Shown here: positions 54,433 to 63,513 of the stretch, piece by piece
Layout of the letters: each line of letters opens with the position of its first letter
Numbering within the stretch: the first letter of the stretch is position 1
From: Flavobacteriales bacterium UBA2669
Lineage (GTDB): Bacteria > Bacteroidota > Bacteroidia > Flavobacteriales_E > Vicingaceae
NCBI GenBank assembly: GCA_002359215.1
Contig: DEMN01000006.1
Span: 62,001-126,000 of the forward strand
Length of the DNA: 64,000 nt
Direction of reading: 5' to 3'
The notes under the pieces: model-generated
What the model saw: only the letters and a program-made list of their open reading frames with translations
The model's database searches: none
Told to the model about the DNA's origin: nothing
Made by a program: the position numbers and the translations under genes

Positions 54433-55425
54433 ATGGAGAATTATACCGTAAAAATATTAGTTGTAAGATACAGTTCCATTGGTGATATTGTACTTACAAC
54501 TCCTATAGTAAGGTGCTTAAAACAACAGTTGGATGGCAATGTAGAAATTCACTATTTAACTAAAAAAAGCTATCGTTCTTTAGTAGAAAATAATCCTTAC
54601 ATCACTAAAGTTCATACCATTGAAAAAAATAATAGCGAAGTTGCTGAACAGCTAAAAAATGAGGGTTTTCATTATATCATAGATTTACACAAAAATCTTC
54701 GCTCTAAAAGTATTTCCAGAAAATTGGGTACACTACGTTTTACTTTCGATAAGCTGAATATAAAAAAATGGTTGTTGACCAATTTTAAAATAAACACATT
54801 GCCCGATATTCATATTGTTGATAGATATTTTGAAGCCGTAAAACCTTTAGGAGTTGAGAATGATGGCAAAGGCTTAGATTTTTTTCTTACAGATAATGAT
54901 AAAGTAATTAATCTTCCGGAAACACACAACAATGGATATGTTACTATTGCTATAGGTGCTCAATTTGCAACTAAGTGTTTGCCTACAAGTAAATTAGTGG
55001 AGTTGTGTACTTTAATTCAACAACCTATAATTTTAGCCGGAGGAAAAGAAGATGAACAAAAAGCCAATGAGATTATAAGTCATTCTTCTAATCAAAACAT
55101 ATACAATGCTTGTGGCAAGTATTCTATTAATCAGTCGGCATTTATTATAAAAAACAGCCAAATCCTCATTACTCACGATACAGGGTTAATGCATATCGGA
55201 GCAGCTTTGGGAGTAAATATTATTTCTATTTGGGGAAATACTGTTCCTGCTTTTGGGATGTATCCTTACTTGCCAAAAGAAAAATATGTAGTTATAGAAA
55301 ATAATAATCTTAACTGCAGACCATGTTCTAAAATAGGCTATGATGCGTGTCCGAAAAAGCACTTTAAATGTATGAATGATTTAAGAATGCAAGAAGTGGT
55401 GGAGAAGACGAAAGTGTTGTCTTAA
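54433..55425 (+). CDS. Family 9 glycosyltransferase (heptosyltransferase-like)
   Basis: 330 residues, GT-B fold. N-terminal ILVVRYSSIGDIVLTTPIV is the classic GT9 start. The C-terminal donor domain has ILAGGKEDEQKANEI, THDTGLMHIGAALGVNIISI and WGNTVPAFGMYPY. A Cys-rich tail (NCRPCSKIGYDACPKKHFKC) matches the family's C-terminal cluster. It probably adds a sugar (heptose in E. coli) to the lipopolysaccharide core. Start 6 bp after the permease stop. It shares its stop region with the convergent small gene downstream. Confidence 0.92.
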   Translation: MENYTVKILVVRYSSIGDIVLTTPIVRCLKQQLDGNVEIHYLTKKSYRSLVENNPYITKVHTIEKNNSEVAEQLKNEGFHYIIDLHKNLRSKSISRKLGTLRFTFDKLNIKKWLLTNFKINTLPDIHIVDRYFEAVKPLGVENDGKGLDFFLTDNDKVINLPETHNNGYVTIAIGAQFATKCLPTSKLVELCTLIQQPIILAGGKEDEQKANEIISHSSNQNIYNACGKYSINQSAFIIKNSQILITHDTGLMHIGAALGVNIISIWGNTVPAFGMYPYLPKEKYVVIENNNLNCRPCSKIGYDACPKKHFKCMNDLRMQEVVEKTKVLS

Positions 55426-55733
55426 TAAAACAAATAGTAAGTAAGAGCAAGCAAAATACCCAGATAAATAAGCACACGTTTGTTAATCATACCAGTATTA
55501 TTTCTTCTAGCGTAGCCATTTCCCCAATCTTCTCTAATTCTCGATTGATATTCAGAATTGCTATATTCTGAAGTACTTGTCGGATTTTTTTCGTTTTCAA
55601 CTTCTTTTTTTATCTGAGCAATTCGTTTTTCCAGTTTCTCTTTACGCTCGTCATAATACCGTGGGGTATATTCAAACTGACTAGGCTTTTTGGTATAAAT
55701 TCCAAACATTTTAGGGATTCTTGGTGCTTGCAT
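55422..55733 (-). CDS. Small C-terminally membrane-anchored protein
   Basis: 103 residues: a basic and aromatic N-terminal part (FGIYTKKPSQFEYTPRYYDE, KEKLEKRIAQIKKEVENEKN) and a C-terminal membrane helix (RVLIYLGILLALTYYLFY). The F.Y.PRYY motif is shared by small Flavobacteriales proteins that are sometimes labelled riboflavin synthase subunit beta, a label the sequence does not support. Its TAA and that of the glycosyltransferase overlap head-on within TTAA (55422-55425). Function unknown. Confidence 0.72.
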   Translation of the reverse strand: MQAPRIPKMFGIYTKKPSQFEYTPRYYDERKEKLEKRIAQIKKEVENEKNPTSTSEYSNSEYQSRIREDWGNGYARRNNTGMINKRVLIYLGILLALTYYLFY

Positions 55734-55802
55734 AATTCAGAAAATTTTCAACTACTAAATTACTAACTTTTAAGAAAAGATAAAATTGCAATGGGGTGGA
55801 AT

Positions 55803-56456
55803 TTATTTTTCCCCTTCCCATTCTTTATAAAACTCTTCTAAAAACTGCTTCATATAATTATGTCGGTGAATTGCCATTGCTTTTCCTGTAGTCGTGTTCA
55901 TTCGGTCTTTTAGTAAAAGTAATTTTTCATAAAAATGGTTGATAGTAGGTGCAGTACTATTTTTATATTCCTCTTTACTCATACTTAAGTTGGGTTGGAT
56001 GTTAGGATTATAAATAGCTCTGTTTTTAAATCCACCATAATTAAACGTTCTAGCAATTCCAATTGCTCCCATGGCATCTAATCTGTCAGCATCTTGTACA
56101 ACAGTTAATTCGGTAGAGTTAAATGCTTGCTCAAAATTTCCTCCTTTAAAAGAGATGTGTTGAATGATTTTTTCAACATGTATAATAAGTTCTTCTTCAA
56201 CTGAAATGGATTGCAAAAATTCACGAGCCTTTTTCGGACCAATATTTTCGTCACCATCATTAAATTTAGCATCGGCAATATCGTGCAATAAAGCACCTAA
56301 CTCAACAACTAAAAGGTTAGTTTTTTCTTGTGTAGCAATTTTTTTAGCCAATTGCCAAACTCTGTAAATGTGCCACCAATCGTGTCCTCCTTCTGCATTA
56401 GCTAAGGTTTCTTTTGCAAATTTTACGGTCTGGTCTATTATTTTCTGATGAGTCAT
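55803..56456 (-). CDS. HD-domain phosphohydrolase
   Basis: 217 residues, cytosolic. HD-domain metal ligands are in order: His in GGHDWWHIYRVWQLA (about 24-25), His-Asp in LGALLHDIADAKF, Asp in VVQDADRLDAMGAIGIARTF. This is the YedJ/HDIG-type small phosphohydrolase group that may act on nucleotides or other phosphate esters. Substrate not known. It starts 6 bp after the PagL-like gene and is co-transcribed with it. Confidence 0.9.
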   Translation of the reverse strand: MTHQKIIDQTVKFAKETLANAEGGHDWWHIYRVWQLAKKIATQEKTNLLVVELGALLHDIADAKFNDGDENIGPKKAREFLQSISVEEELIIHVEKIIQHISFKGGNFEQAFNSTELTVVQDADRLDAMGAIGIARTFNYGGFKNRAIYNPNIQPNLSMSKEEYKNSTAPTINHFYEKLLLLKDRMNTTTGKAMAIHRHNYMKQFLEEFYKEWEGEK

Positions 56457-56462
56457 AATCGT

Positions 56463-57656
56463 TTAATTCATTCTATAAATGTATCCAAAAGAGAGTTCGC
56501 TAAAATCTGCTTGACCGGCATTGGCTTTAATATACGGACCAATATAAAAATTGTGTTTTGGTAATTTATTAGCATTAATGGCGTATAAATTCAACCCTAA
56601 ACGAGTAGAAAATCCTTTCTTAAAATAAGATTTGAACTTCATATATCCTTCAAATTGTTTGTTTAGTGGAAAATCTTTTTCATACTGCTTGTAAAAAGGT
56701 TTGTATACATTTATTCCTATTTCTACGTTCATGCTAATATGTCCCATTAAAAGCTCTGCGTTTGCGTGTACAACAACATTAGAAGCATACTTTTTTGGAC
56801 TATTGGTATAATCGGTTAATTTTCTTGAGGTAATTTGATAATAGTAAACATCGTAGTAGCGATAGGTTGCTCCCAATCCCCACCTAAAATGATGATTAAT
56901 GGTGTTTCCTGTAAAAATAGAAGTGGAGTGCACTAATTTTTTTTCTCCACCAACAGGACCATCTTTGTCTCCATACTCATGAAGTCCTAAACCGTAACTA
57001 ATACCAATGTCTCTGCTTTTCGATTTTTTTTCAGGTTTTACAACTTCGTTGGTAAGCTGGTAAGTAGTTAAATCCTTTTTATAAAACTGAGCTGAAAGAC
57101 TTAATAAAGCTGAGTTTAGTCCGAAGTTGGGTAATTGCGTGTGTCCGTTGGAAGCATGAGAAAAAATAAGTCCTAATTTTAAATTCATACCGGGTTTTTC
57201 AACTATGGTTTTATAAGCTCCGGCTTGAAAAGACCATTTAAATGGTGAGCCGATATTTACGTTTCTTCGGTTGGAAATACTATCATAATAAGTAGTGAAA
57301 TAGGCAGCTCCCAAACTTAATTTAAAATAAATTGGTTTTTCTTTTTGATTAAAAATGTTAAAAGCAACAAAAGTCATGATGCTGTATTCATCTCCAAAAA
57401 TTTTTTCATTGCCGATAGATGAATAAAATAGAGAGATACCTGTTTGTGGGAAGTTATAATATTTTGCCCAAGTGCTGTTGCTATCAGTTTTTAAAGAACC
57501 AATATTTACGGCTAAGCCTTGTTGTAAACGAGTAGGAGGAAACTTGTTTAAGTAATTTGGAACTACTTTTCCCACCATGTATTCTGATTCAATGAAAAAT
57601 GCATGTTTATTTTCCTGAGCTGATAGTTTAAACACAAAATAGGTGGCAATCAACAA
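56463..57656 (-). CDS. Acyloxyacyl hydrolase / PagL-like lipid A 3-O-deacylase
   Basis: About 397 residues, an outer-membrane barrel. The PagL-like catalytic motif is FSHASNGHTQLPNFGLN with His167, Ser169 and Asn170 (numbered from TTG 57656). PagL removes the 3-linked acyl chain from lipid A. The position of the PagL Glu appears to be Asn181 here by simple counting. The start is problematic: TTG 57656 gives a signal without positive charge, whereas the frame continues upstream in the same phase to TTA 57692 (KNSIKHFRYILLLIATYFVF) without a usual start codon. Confidence 0.82.
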   Translation of the reverse strand: MLIATYFVFKLSAQENKHAFFIESEYMVGKVVPNYLNKFPPTRLQQGLAVNIGSLKTDSNSTWAKYYNFPQTGISLFYSSIGNEKIFGDEYSIMTFVAFNIFNQKEKPIYFKLSLGAAYFTTYYDSISNRRNVNIGSPFKWSFQAGAYKTIVEKPGMNLKLGLIFSHASNGHTQLPNFGLNSALLSLSAQFYKKDLTTYQLTNEVVKPEKKSKSRDIGISYGLGLHEYGDKDGPVGGEKKLVHSTSIFTGNTINHHFRWGLGATYRYYDVYYYQITSRKLTDYTNSPKKYASNVVVHANAELLMGHISMNVEIGINVYKPFYKQYEKDFPLNKQFEGYMKFKSYFKKGFSTRLGLNLYAINANKLPKHNFYIGPYIKANAGQADFSELSFGYIYRMN

Positions 57657-57706
57657 TAATATGTAACGAAAATGTTTGATAGAGTTTTTTAATTAAAATA
57701 AGGAAT

Positions 57707-57714
57707 CAAAAATA
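57707..57714 (-). promoter_or_regulatory. Candidate -7 element for the PagL-like operon
   Basis: Minus-strand TATTTTTG fits TAnnTTTG, about 50 bp upstream of TTG 57656. It would put the transcript start near 57702, before the extended N-terminal frame. Confidence 0.4.
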
Positions 57715-57741
57715 CATATAAAAAGTGTGGCTCTTAAAAAC

Positions 57742-57777
57742 AAAAAACCCGAAAAAGAATTTCTTTTTCGGGTTTTT
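57742..57777. terminator. Bidirectional intrinsic terminator
   Basis: CCCGAAAAAG (57748-57757) and CTTTTTCGGG (57763-57772) form a 10-bp stem with a 5-nt loop, flanked by A6 and T5. It terminates tRNA-Phe on the minus strand. Confidence 0.8.
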
Positions 57778-57780
57778 GTG

Positions 57781-57853
<73 letters not shown>

Positions 57854-57868
57854 TCGATTAATGGTCGG

Positions 57869-57898
57869 CAAAAGTATTAAAATAATTTAATCTGCAAA
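57869..57898 (-). promoter_or_regulatory. Consensus promoter of tRNA-Phe
   Basis: On the minus strand TTTG (57898-57895), 18 bp, then TACTTTTG (57876-57869), matching TTTG-N18/19-TAnnTTTG, 15 bp upstream of the tRNA. Confidence 0.75.
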
Positions 57899-57941
57899 AA
57901 CATTTAATTGAAATTTGTAATTTCGAGCATTAATTTTTTTT

Positions 57942-58673
57942 ATGGACTTAATAGTTGATGTAGGAAATACCTTTGTTAAGATAGCTGTCTTTGAAGATGA
58001 TAACATTATTTTTTGCCAAAAATATAGTGAAGTTAATGCATCAATTATTTTTGAAATAAAAAATAAATTTGACACAAAAAGGGGAATTATTAGCTCCGTA
58101 AGGAATAATGAAGCTGAAGTTTCAGCAATTTTAAATAAAATTAACATTTCATTTTACTGGTTAAACCACAAAATGGAATTCCCATTCAAAATTAACTATA
58201 AAACACCTGAAACATTAGGTTTAGATAGAGTTTCGGCAGTTGTAGGAGCAATGGCTATGTTTCCAAATAGTAATTTATTGATTGTTGATATGGGAACATG
58301 TATAACTTCTGATTTTGTTGATGAAAACTTAGTTTATCATGGAGGAAGTATTGCCCCCGGTTTCGAAATGAGGTTTAAAGCGTTACATCATTTTACACAA
58401 AAATTACCACAAATAAAATATGAAAATCAGTTAATAAAATTAATAGGGGATAGTACCGATAATTCAATTTTATCGGGAGTTTATAACGGATTTAAGTATG
58501 AGATTTTAGGAATGATTTCAGCTTATGAGCAACAATATAATGACCTAAAAATAGTTCTTACCGGAGGAGATTATAAACTATTTGATTTGGAAGCAAAAAA
58601 TCGCATCTTTGCAGACGATTTTTTAGTCCTCCGTGGATTACAACAAATATTAATATTAAATGAGAAAAATTAG
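57942..58673 (+). CDS. coaX: Type III pantothenate kinase CoaX
   Basis: 243 residues, an ASKHA-fold kinase that phosphorylates pantothenate, the first step of CoA synthesis. It needs a monovalent cation and is not inhibited by CoA. Motifs are LIVDVGNTFVKIAVFEDD (phosphate 1), TLGLDRVSAVVGA, IVDMGTCITSDFV (phosphate 2), GGSIAPGFEMR and VLTGGDYKLF (adenosine). It overlaps the next gene by 14 bp. The coaX-OMP-TPR-lptC order is common in this phylum. Confidence 0.94.
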   Translation: MDLIVDVGNTFVKIAVFEDDNIIFCQKYSEVNASIIFEIKNKFDTKRGIISSVRNNEAEVSAILNKINISFYWLNHKMEFPFKINYKTPETLGLDRVSAVVGAMAMFPNSNLLIVDMGTCITSDFVDENLVYHGGSIAPGFEMRFKALHHFTQKLPQIKYENQLIKLIGDSTDNSILSGVYNGFKYEILGMISAYEQQYNDLKIVLTGGDYKLFDLEAKNRIFADDFLVLRGLQQILILNEKN

Positions 58674-59982
58674 TACTGTCACTTTATTGTTTGTTTGCTT
58701 ATGTATTAGCAGTATTGCTTTTGCTCAAACCACTACCAATTCTCCATACTCTAAATATGGAGTGGGTGTTATTCGTCCACAAAGTTTTTCCCAAAATTTT
58801 GCCATGGGTGGAACAGCTATAGGACTTCGTTCTAATTTGAATATAAACTCTAAAAATCCTGCTTCTTATTCAGATTTAATAGTGACAACTATTGAGTTTA
58901 ACTTCATAAGTAATGCTCTTTGGTTAGATAATGGAAATCAATCTCAATATAAAACTAATCCTTATGTTGCTTCTTTGGCGTTAGCTTTTCCGGTTATTCA
59001 AAAAACTTGGGGAATGAGTTTTGGATTGATGCCTGTTACCAGTATTGGATACGATTACACCAATAGTTATACTGATGAAAATGTTGGAAGTGTTACAGAA
59101 ATAAAAAAAGGAGAAGGTGGGTTAAATAAATTTTATTTTGGAAATGGGTTTAACATTAAGTTAGACTCTACTTCTAATATTGCTTTTGGAGCTAATGCAA
59201 ATTTTTATTTTGGAAGATCAGAATTTGATAGTAAAACCATTTTTGGGAATTTATCTCAAGGATTAAATATATGGGATTTAAGTGAATCAACTACTTCAGA
59301 TTTGTCTTTTGATTTCGGAACACAATATCAAAAGAATTTTTCTAGATATGACTCTACTTCTTTAGCAAAAGAAACTTATGTTTTAACTGTTGGAGCAACA
59401 GTAGGGTTGGCTAAAGAACTAAATACAAAACAAAACAGAATAGTAAGAAGCTTTATTGGTTCGGCAGATTTTGGAACAATTAAAGATACTATTTTAGAAA
59501 CAAATAATAATGAGCAGAGTATTGATATGCCATTAGAATATGGTGTTGGGTTTTCTTTTGAGAAGAAAAATAAATGGATTATAGCTTTTGATTATAATAT
59601 AGCCGATTGGACAACTATTGCATCTACCAATCCATTATATAGCTATAATAAAGTACAAAGTTTTGCTGCTGGTTTTCAAATTACTCCAAAGTATGATGAT
59701 TATGTAGGAAGTTACTTTAAAAGAATAGCTTATAGGTTTGGATTTAGATATTCAAACTCATATTTTACCATTAAAGATAATCAAATAAATGAATACGGCA
59801 TAACTTTTGGGACAGGTCTACCATTAAGAAGAACAGGAACATCAGCACCAACTCTAAATTTAGGAATAGAGTACGGAAAAAGAGGAAAAGTAACAGATGG
59901 ACTTATTCAAGAAACGTTTATCAATTTTAATGTTGGCATTATTATTAATGATAAATGGTTTATAAAAAGAAAATATAATTAA
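58660..59982 (+). CDS. Outer-membrane beta-barrel protein (FadL/PorV-like form)
   Basis: 440 residues with a signal peptide ending IAFAQ. The mature start SPYSKYGVGVIRPQSFSQNF with AMGGTAIGLR and NSKNPASYSDL is typical of a Bacteroidota outer-membrane family found next to coaX. About 14 amphipathic strands follow and the protein ends in an aromatic strand. It overlaps coaX by 14 bp, so it is translationally coupled. The family may transport hydrophobic molecules by analogy with FadL, which is inference. Confidence 0.82.
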   Translation: MRKISTVTLLFVCLCISSIAFAQTTTNSPYSKYGVGVIRPQSFSQNFAMGGTAIGLRSNLNINSKNPASYSDLIVTTIEFNFISNALWLDNGNQSQYKTNPYVASLALAFPVIQKTWGMSFGLMPVTSIGYDYTNSYTDENVGSVTEIKKGEGGLNKFYFGNGFNIKLDSTSNIAFGANANFYFGRSEFDSKTIFGNLSQGLNIWDLSESTTSDLSFDFGTQYQKNFSRYDSTSLAKETYVLTVGATVGLAKELNTKQNRIVRSFIGSADFGTIKDTILETNNNEQSIDMPLEYGVGFSFEKKNKWIIAFDYNIADWTTIASTNPLYSYNKVQSFAAGFQITPKYDDYVGSYFKRIAYRFGFRYSNSYFTIKDNQINEYGITFGTGLPLRRTGTSAPTLNLGIEYGKRGKVTDGLIQETFINFNVGIIINDKWFIKRKYN

Positions 59983-60006
59983 ATTTTAAACTTAAATTTT
60001 AAAACA

Positions 60007-61284
60007 ATGAAAAAAGTAACAACTATACTACTAGGGGTTTTAATTGCTTATAATGTAAATGCTCAAGGTAAATATGGAGCAACTCCCGAAGATAGTATTA
60101 CATGTATCAATAACTTAATTTATAAAGATTATTTAAAATCTGATCCTAAATTGGCTTTAAGTATGTGGAAGGTAGCTTATAAAGTTTGTCCGGGATCACA
60201 AAAGTCCTTATATATTAATGGAGCTTCTATGTACAAAAGCTTAGCTGATAAAGAAAAAGATGAAGCTAAAAAAGAAGCGTATTTAGATACTATGTTTGCC
60301 ATTTATGATCAGCGTATTGAGTATTTTGGACAAAGAGGTTATGTTTTAGGATACAAAGGGCAAATGATGCTGGTGTATAGAGGTAAAGAGTATGAAAAAA
60401 CGTTTAATATTTTAAATGAATCTGTTGAGTTGTTAGGAGCTAAATCTCAAGCAGGTACTTTAGTAGCGTTAATGTATGCTGCAGCAAACAAAGAAAAAAA
60501 TGAATTAATGACTAAAGCCGAATTAGTAGAACTTTATGGTAAGATTATGGATTTAGCAGGATCAAATACAGATAACGATTATAGAGATGCTGAAGAAAAA
60601 ATTAATGCAGTTGCTGCTCCTTATTTAGATTGCGAAGTACTAGTTCCTTTAGCAGAAAAAGGGTTTGGAGTAAATAAAACTAATAAAGATTGGTTGAAAA
60701 GGATGGTTACTCTATTAAAAAGAAAAAAATGTTATGATGCAGCTATTTTTGCTTCTGTAGCTCAAGCATATTTCGAAATTGAACCTTCTGCATCAGGTGC
60801 TGATGGAATGGGTAGAATTTTTTGGAAAAATAAAGATTATACTAAAGCAATTGAGTTTTTTCAAAAAGCAGTTGATATGGCAGAAACAGATGATGAAAAA
60901 GCAGATTTTTATTTAAGTATTGCGGAAACTTATTTATCTAAAGGAGATAATGCTTCTGCAAGAAATTATGCTTTAAAAGCAATAGGAGCTAGATCGGGTT
61001 GGGGAGATCCTTATATTTTAATTGGAGATGCCTATTTATATGGAGCTGCATCATGTGATGATGGTAAATTAGGGAAATTTGGTGCTTATTGGGCTGCTTA
61101 CGACAAATATCAAAAAGCAAAAAGTGTTGATGGAGAAGCTGCATCTGAAGCAAACAAAAAAATGGCAGCTGTTTCTGCTCGTTTTCCTGAAACAAAAGAT
61201 GTATTCTTTTATAACCAAAAAAATGGAGATGCATATAAAGTTGAATGTTGGATTAATGAAAACACAACTGTTAAAACGAAATAA
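60007..61284 (+). CDS. Secreted TPR protein
   Basis: 425 residues with a signal peptide MKKVTTILLGVLIAYNVNAQ. The mature part is helical, with TPR units best seen at about 225-335 (AAIFASVAQAYFEIEPSASG, YTKAIEFFQKAVDMAETDDE, ADFYLSIAETYLSKGDNASA). It ends in a characteristic tail, FPETKDVFFYNQKNGDAYKV. It probably acts as a periplasmic scaffold with the preceding barrel and the following LptC. Exact role unknown. Confidence 0.85.
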   Translation: MKKVTTILLGVLIAYNVNAQGKYGATPEDSITCINNLIYKDYLKSDPKLALSMWKVAYKVCPGSQKSLYINGASMYKSLADKEKDEAKKEAYLDTMFAIYDQRIEYFGQRGYVLGYKGQMMLVYRGKEYEKTFNILNESVELLGAKSQAGTLVALMYAAANKEKNELMTKAELVELYGKIMDLAGSNTDNDYRDAEEKINAVAAPYLDCEVLVPLAEKGFGVNKTNKDWLKRMVTLLKRKKCYDAAIFASVAQAYFEIEPSASGADGMGRIFWKNKDYTKAIEFFQKAVDMAETDDEKADFYLSIAETYLSKGDNASARNYALKAIGARSGWGDPYILIGDAYLYGAASCDDGKLGKFGAYWAAYDKYQKAKSVDGEAASEANKKMAAVSARFPETKDVFFYNQKNGDAYKVECWINENTTVKTK

Positions 61285-61290
61285 GTAAAA

Positions 61291-61872
61291 TTGAAATTAC
61301 GTTTTCATAATAGAATAGTAATCCCGTTGCTTTTTAGTTTCGGGATTATTTGTTTTGGGTGCGAGAATGATTTGAAAGAAGTAGAACAACTTACTCAAAA
61401 AGAAAAACTACCATTAAAAAAAGGAAAAAATGTTCAACTGATTTATTCCGAAAAAGCTGTGGTAAAAATTAAGGTGTCGGCTCCTAAAATGGAAGAATAT
61501 GCTTCAGAAAATCCATATTTGGAAATGAGTGAAGGTATTGAAGTTATCTTTTTTGATTCATTGAAACAAGTGAATACAATCCTTACTGCCAACTATGCCA
61601 TCCATCGTATTAAAGAAAACATTATGGAAGCTAAAAATGATGTGGTAGTGGTAAATGAAAAAGGTGAAAAATTAAATACAGAACATTTAGTTTGGAAACA
61701 AGATTCGGCAAAAATTTATTCTGATGAATTTGTAAAAATTACTACCCAAGATGAAATTTTAATGGGAGAAGGCTTTGAAGCCAATGAAGACTTTACCAAA
61801 TGGAAAATCAATAAAATTAAAGGAACTATTTTACTTAAAGAAAATAAAGACTCAACCGCTGTTAGCCCTTAA
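61291..61872 (+). CDS. lptC: LPS export protein LptC
   Basis: 193 residues. A lipoprotein-like N-terminus (VIPLLFSFGIICFGC, Cys24) replaces the membrane helix of E. coli LptC. The LptC/OstA beta-jellyroll follows: NVQLIYSEKAVVKIKVSAPK, GIEVIFFDSLKQVNTILTAN, NIMEAKNDVVVVNEKGEKLN, KIYSDEFVKIT and LMGEGFEANEDFTKW. LptC links LptB2FG to LptA in LPS transport. The start is TTG 61291, 6 bp after the TPR gene, as no ATG precedes the signal. Confidence 0.9.
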   Translation: MKLRFHNRIVIPLLFSFGIICFGCENDLKEVEQLTQKEKLPLKKGKNVQLIYSEKAVVKIKVSAPKMEEYASENPYLEMSEGIEVIFFDSLKQVNTILTANYAIHRIKENIMEAKNDVVVVNEKGEKLNTEHLVWKQDSAKIYSDEFVKITTQDEILMGEGFEANEDFTKWKINKIKGTILLKENKDSTAVSP

Positions 61873-61997
61873 TTTAATTAGAAATTTGTGAAGGACTCCT
61901 ATCTTGAGAGGTGAAGTGGTTTGTTTTTAGAGATTATGAATTCAACAAATAACAATTCTAGCGTTTTTGCGAGAAACATAAATTAACAATCAACAAT

Positions 61998-62183
61998 ATG
62001 AATAAAGTAATAAGATTTTTAGAATTAATGTGGCTAGTTATAGCTATTGTTAGTGGTGTAATAGGAGTATACCATTTTTTCTTTACTGCTACAGAAGATG
62101 CGCTTTTCTTTTTTATGCTTACTGTTTTAGCAATATTTTTATATTTTTTAAGAAGAAGACAAAGACGAAGAATGGGACAATAA
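61998..62183 (+). CDS. Small two-helix membrane protein
   Basis: 61 residues: two hydrophobic helices (about 8-28 and 35-50) joined by HFFFTATEDA, and a strongly basic cytoplasmic tail RRRQRRRMGQ. Proteins like this often sit between lptC and the CorC-type gene in Flavobacteriales. Function unknown. The 125 bp before it (61873-61997) hold no gene I can see. Confidence 0.75.
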   Translation: MNKVIRFLELMWLVIAIVSGVIGVYHFFFTATEDALFFFMLTVLAIFLYFLRRRQRRRMGQ

Positions 62184-62222
62184 TTTTTTATAACTTTACA
62201 CCAATATAATCTAAAAAATTAA

Positions 62223-63491
62223 ATGCCCTCGCCAGATATTATTTACATCTTAATTGCCATGCTTTTCTCAGCACTATTTTCAGGAATGGAAATAGCTTTT
62301 GTTACTGCTAACCGACTTAAAATTGAGTTGAGCAGCAAAAAGGGTGTTTTTTCAGGAAAAATACTTTCTTTTTTCTTGAAAAATCCTGCTAAATTTATTA
62401 GTGCCATGCTTATTGGGAATAATGTTGCACTGGTAATTTATAGTATTTTAATGGCAAAATTGTTAGAGCCAATAATTTATGAAAAAATAACAGCAAATGA
62501 TTTTATTGTGTTGCTTATTCAAACCATAATTTCAACTATATTAATACTTTTCTTTTCTGAGTTTTTGCCAAAATCGCTTTTGAGAATAAACCCTAATAAA
62601 GCACTTACAATAGGAGCAATTCCATTGCAAATTGTTTATGTAGTCCTTTATCCATTTACCTTATTGGTATTGGGAGTTTCTAATTTAATACTTAAATTTT
62701 TTAGAGTAGATACATCAGAAAGTGACATGGCTTTTACCAAAATAGATTTGGAACATTTTATGACTAATATTCAGCAGAAGAAAGAAGAAGGAGAAGATGT
62801 AGATAACGAAATTCAGATTTTTAAAAACGCTTTAGATTTTTCTAGTGTTAAAGCCAGAGATTGTATGGTTCCCAGAACCGATTTGGTGGCTATGGATATT
62901 GAGGTTCCTTTGGTAACTATTAGAGATAAATTTATAGAAACAGGCTTGTCCAAAATATTAATTTATAGAGATTCTATTGATAATATTATTGGGTATATTC
63001 ATTCTAAAGAATTATTTAAAAAACCTAAAACGGTAAAATCTATTTTGTTGCCCATATCTATTATTCCAGAATCTATGCCTGCCAATCAAATTTTACAGGA
63101 ATTTATAACATTAAGAAAAAGTGTAGCTGTTGTGGTTGATGAGTTTGGAGGAACATCTGGAATTATTACTACCGAGGATATTATTGAAGAAATCTTTGGT
63201 GATATAGAAGATGAACACGATAATGAAGAACTTACAGAAATTAAAATAGATGAAGATTTATATCAATTTTCGGCAAGATTGGAAATTGATTATATTAACG
63301 AAAAATACATGCTCGACTTACCTGAATCTGATGATTATGAAACATTGGCAGGGTTAATCATTTCTATTGATGAATCTATTCCTGAAAAAGATGAGGTTAT
63401 TAGGCATAATGGTCTTGAAATCAAAATTGATAAAGTAAGTAACAATAAGATTGATTTGGTAACTATTCGTGTTACAGATAATGACGAATAA
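62223..63491 (+). CDS. CNNM/CorC-family (hemolysin-like) membrane protein
   Basis: 422 residues. The N-terminal CNNM/DUF21 domain with four helices (ALFSGMEIAFVTANRLKIEL, MLIGNNVALVIYSILMAKLL, FSEFLPKSLLRINPNKAL) occupies about 1-185. A CBS pair at about 205-320 (VPRTDLVAMDIEVPL, ILIYRDSIDNIIGYIHSKEL, VVDEFGGTSGIITTEDIIEE) and a C-terminal CorC_HlyC domain at about 335-420 follow. The family is involved in Mg2+ or Co2+ efflux. It is similar in architecture to GldE, but nothing marks it as that. Confidence 0.9.
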   Translation: MPSPDIIYILIAMLFSALFSGMEIAFVTANRLKIELSSKKGVFSGKILSFFLKNPAKFISAMLIGNNVALVIYSILMAKLLEPIIYEKITANDFIVLLIQTIISTILILFFSEFLPKSLLRINPNKALTIGAIPLQIVYVVLYPFTLLVLGVSNLILKFFRVDTSESDMAFTKIDLEHFMTNIQQKKEEGEDVDNEIQIFKNALDFSSVKARDCMVPRTDLVAMDIEVPLVTIRDKFIETGLSKILIYRDSIDNIIGYIHSKELFKKPKTVKSILLPISIIPESMPANQILQEFITLRKSVAVVVDEFGGTSGIITTEDIIEEIFGDIEDEHDNEELTEIKIDEDLYQFSARLEIDYINEKYMLDLPESDDYETLAGLIISIDESIPEKDEVIRHNGLEIKIDKVSNNKIDLVTIRVTDNDE

Positions 63492-63513
63492 AATTTTATT
63501 CTAAAAATTAATA

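Noticed and set aside
62223..63491. Assignment of the CorC-type gene as gldE
   Set aside because: The domain order is shared with GldE, but nothing specific is visible and the neighbours are the coaX-lptC set, not gliding genes.
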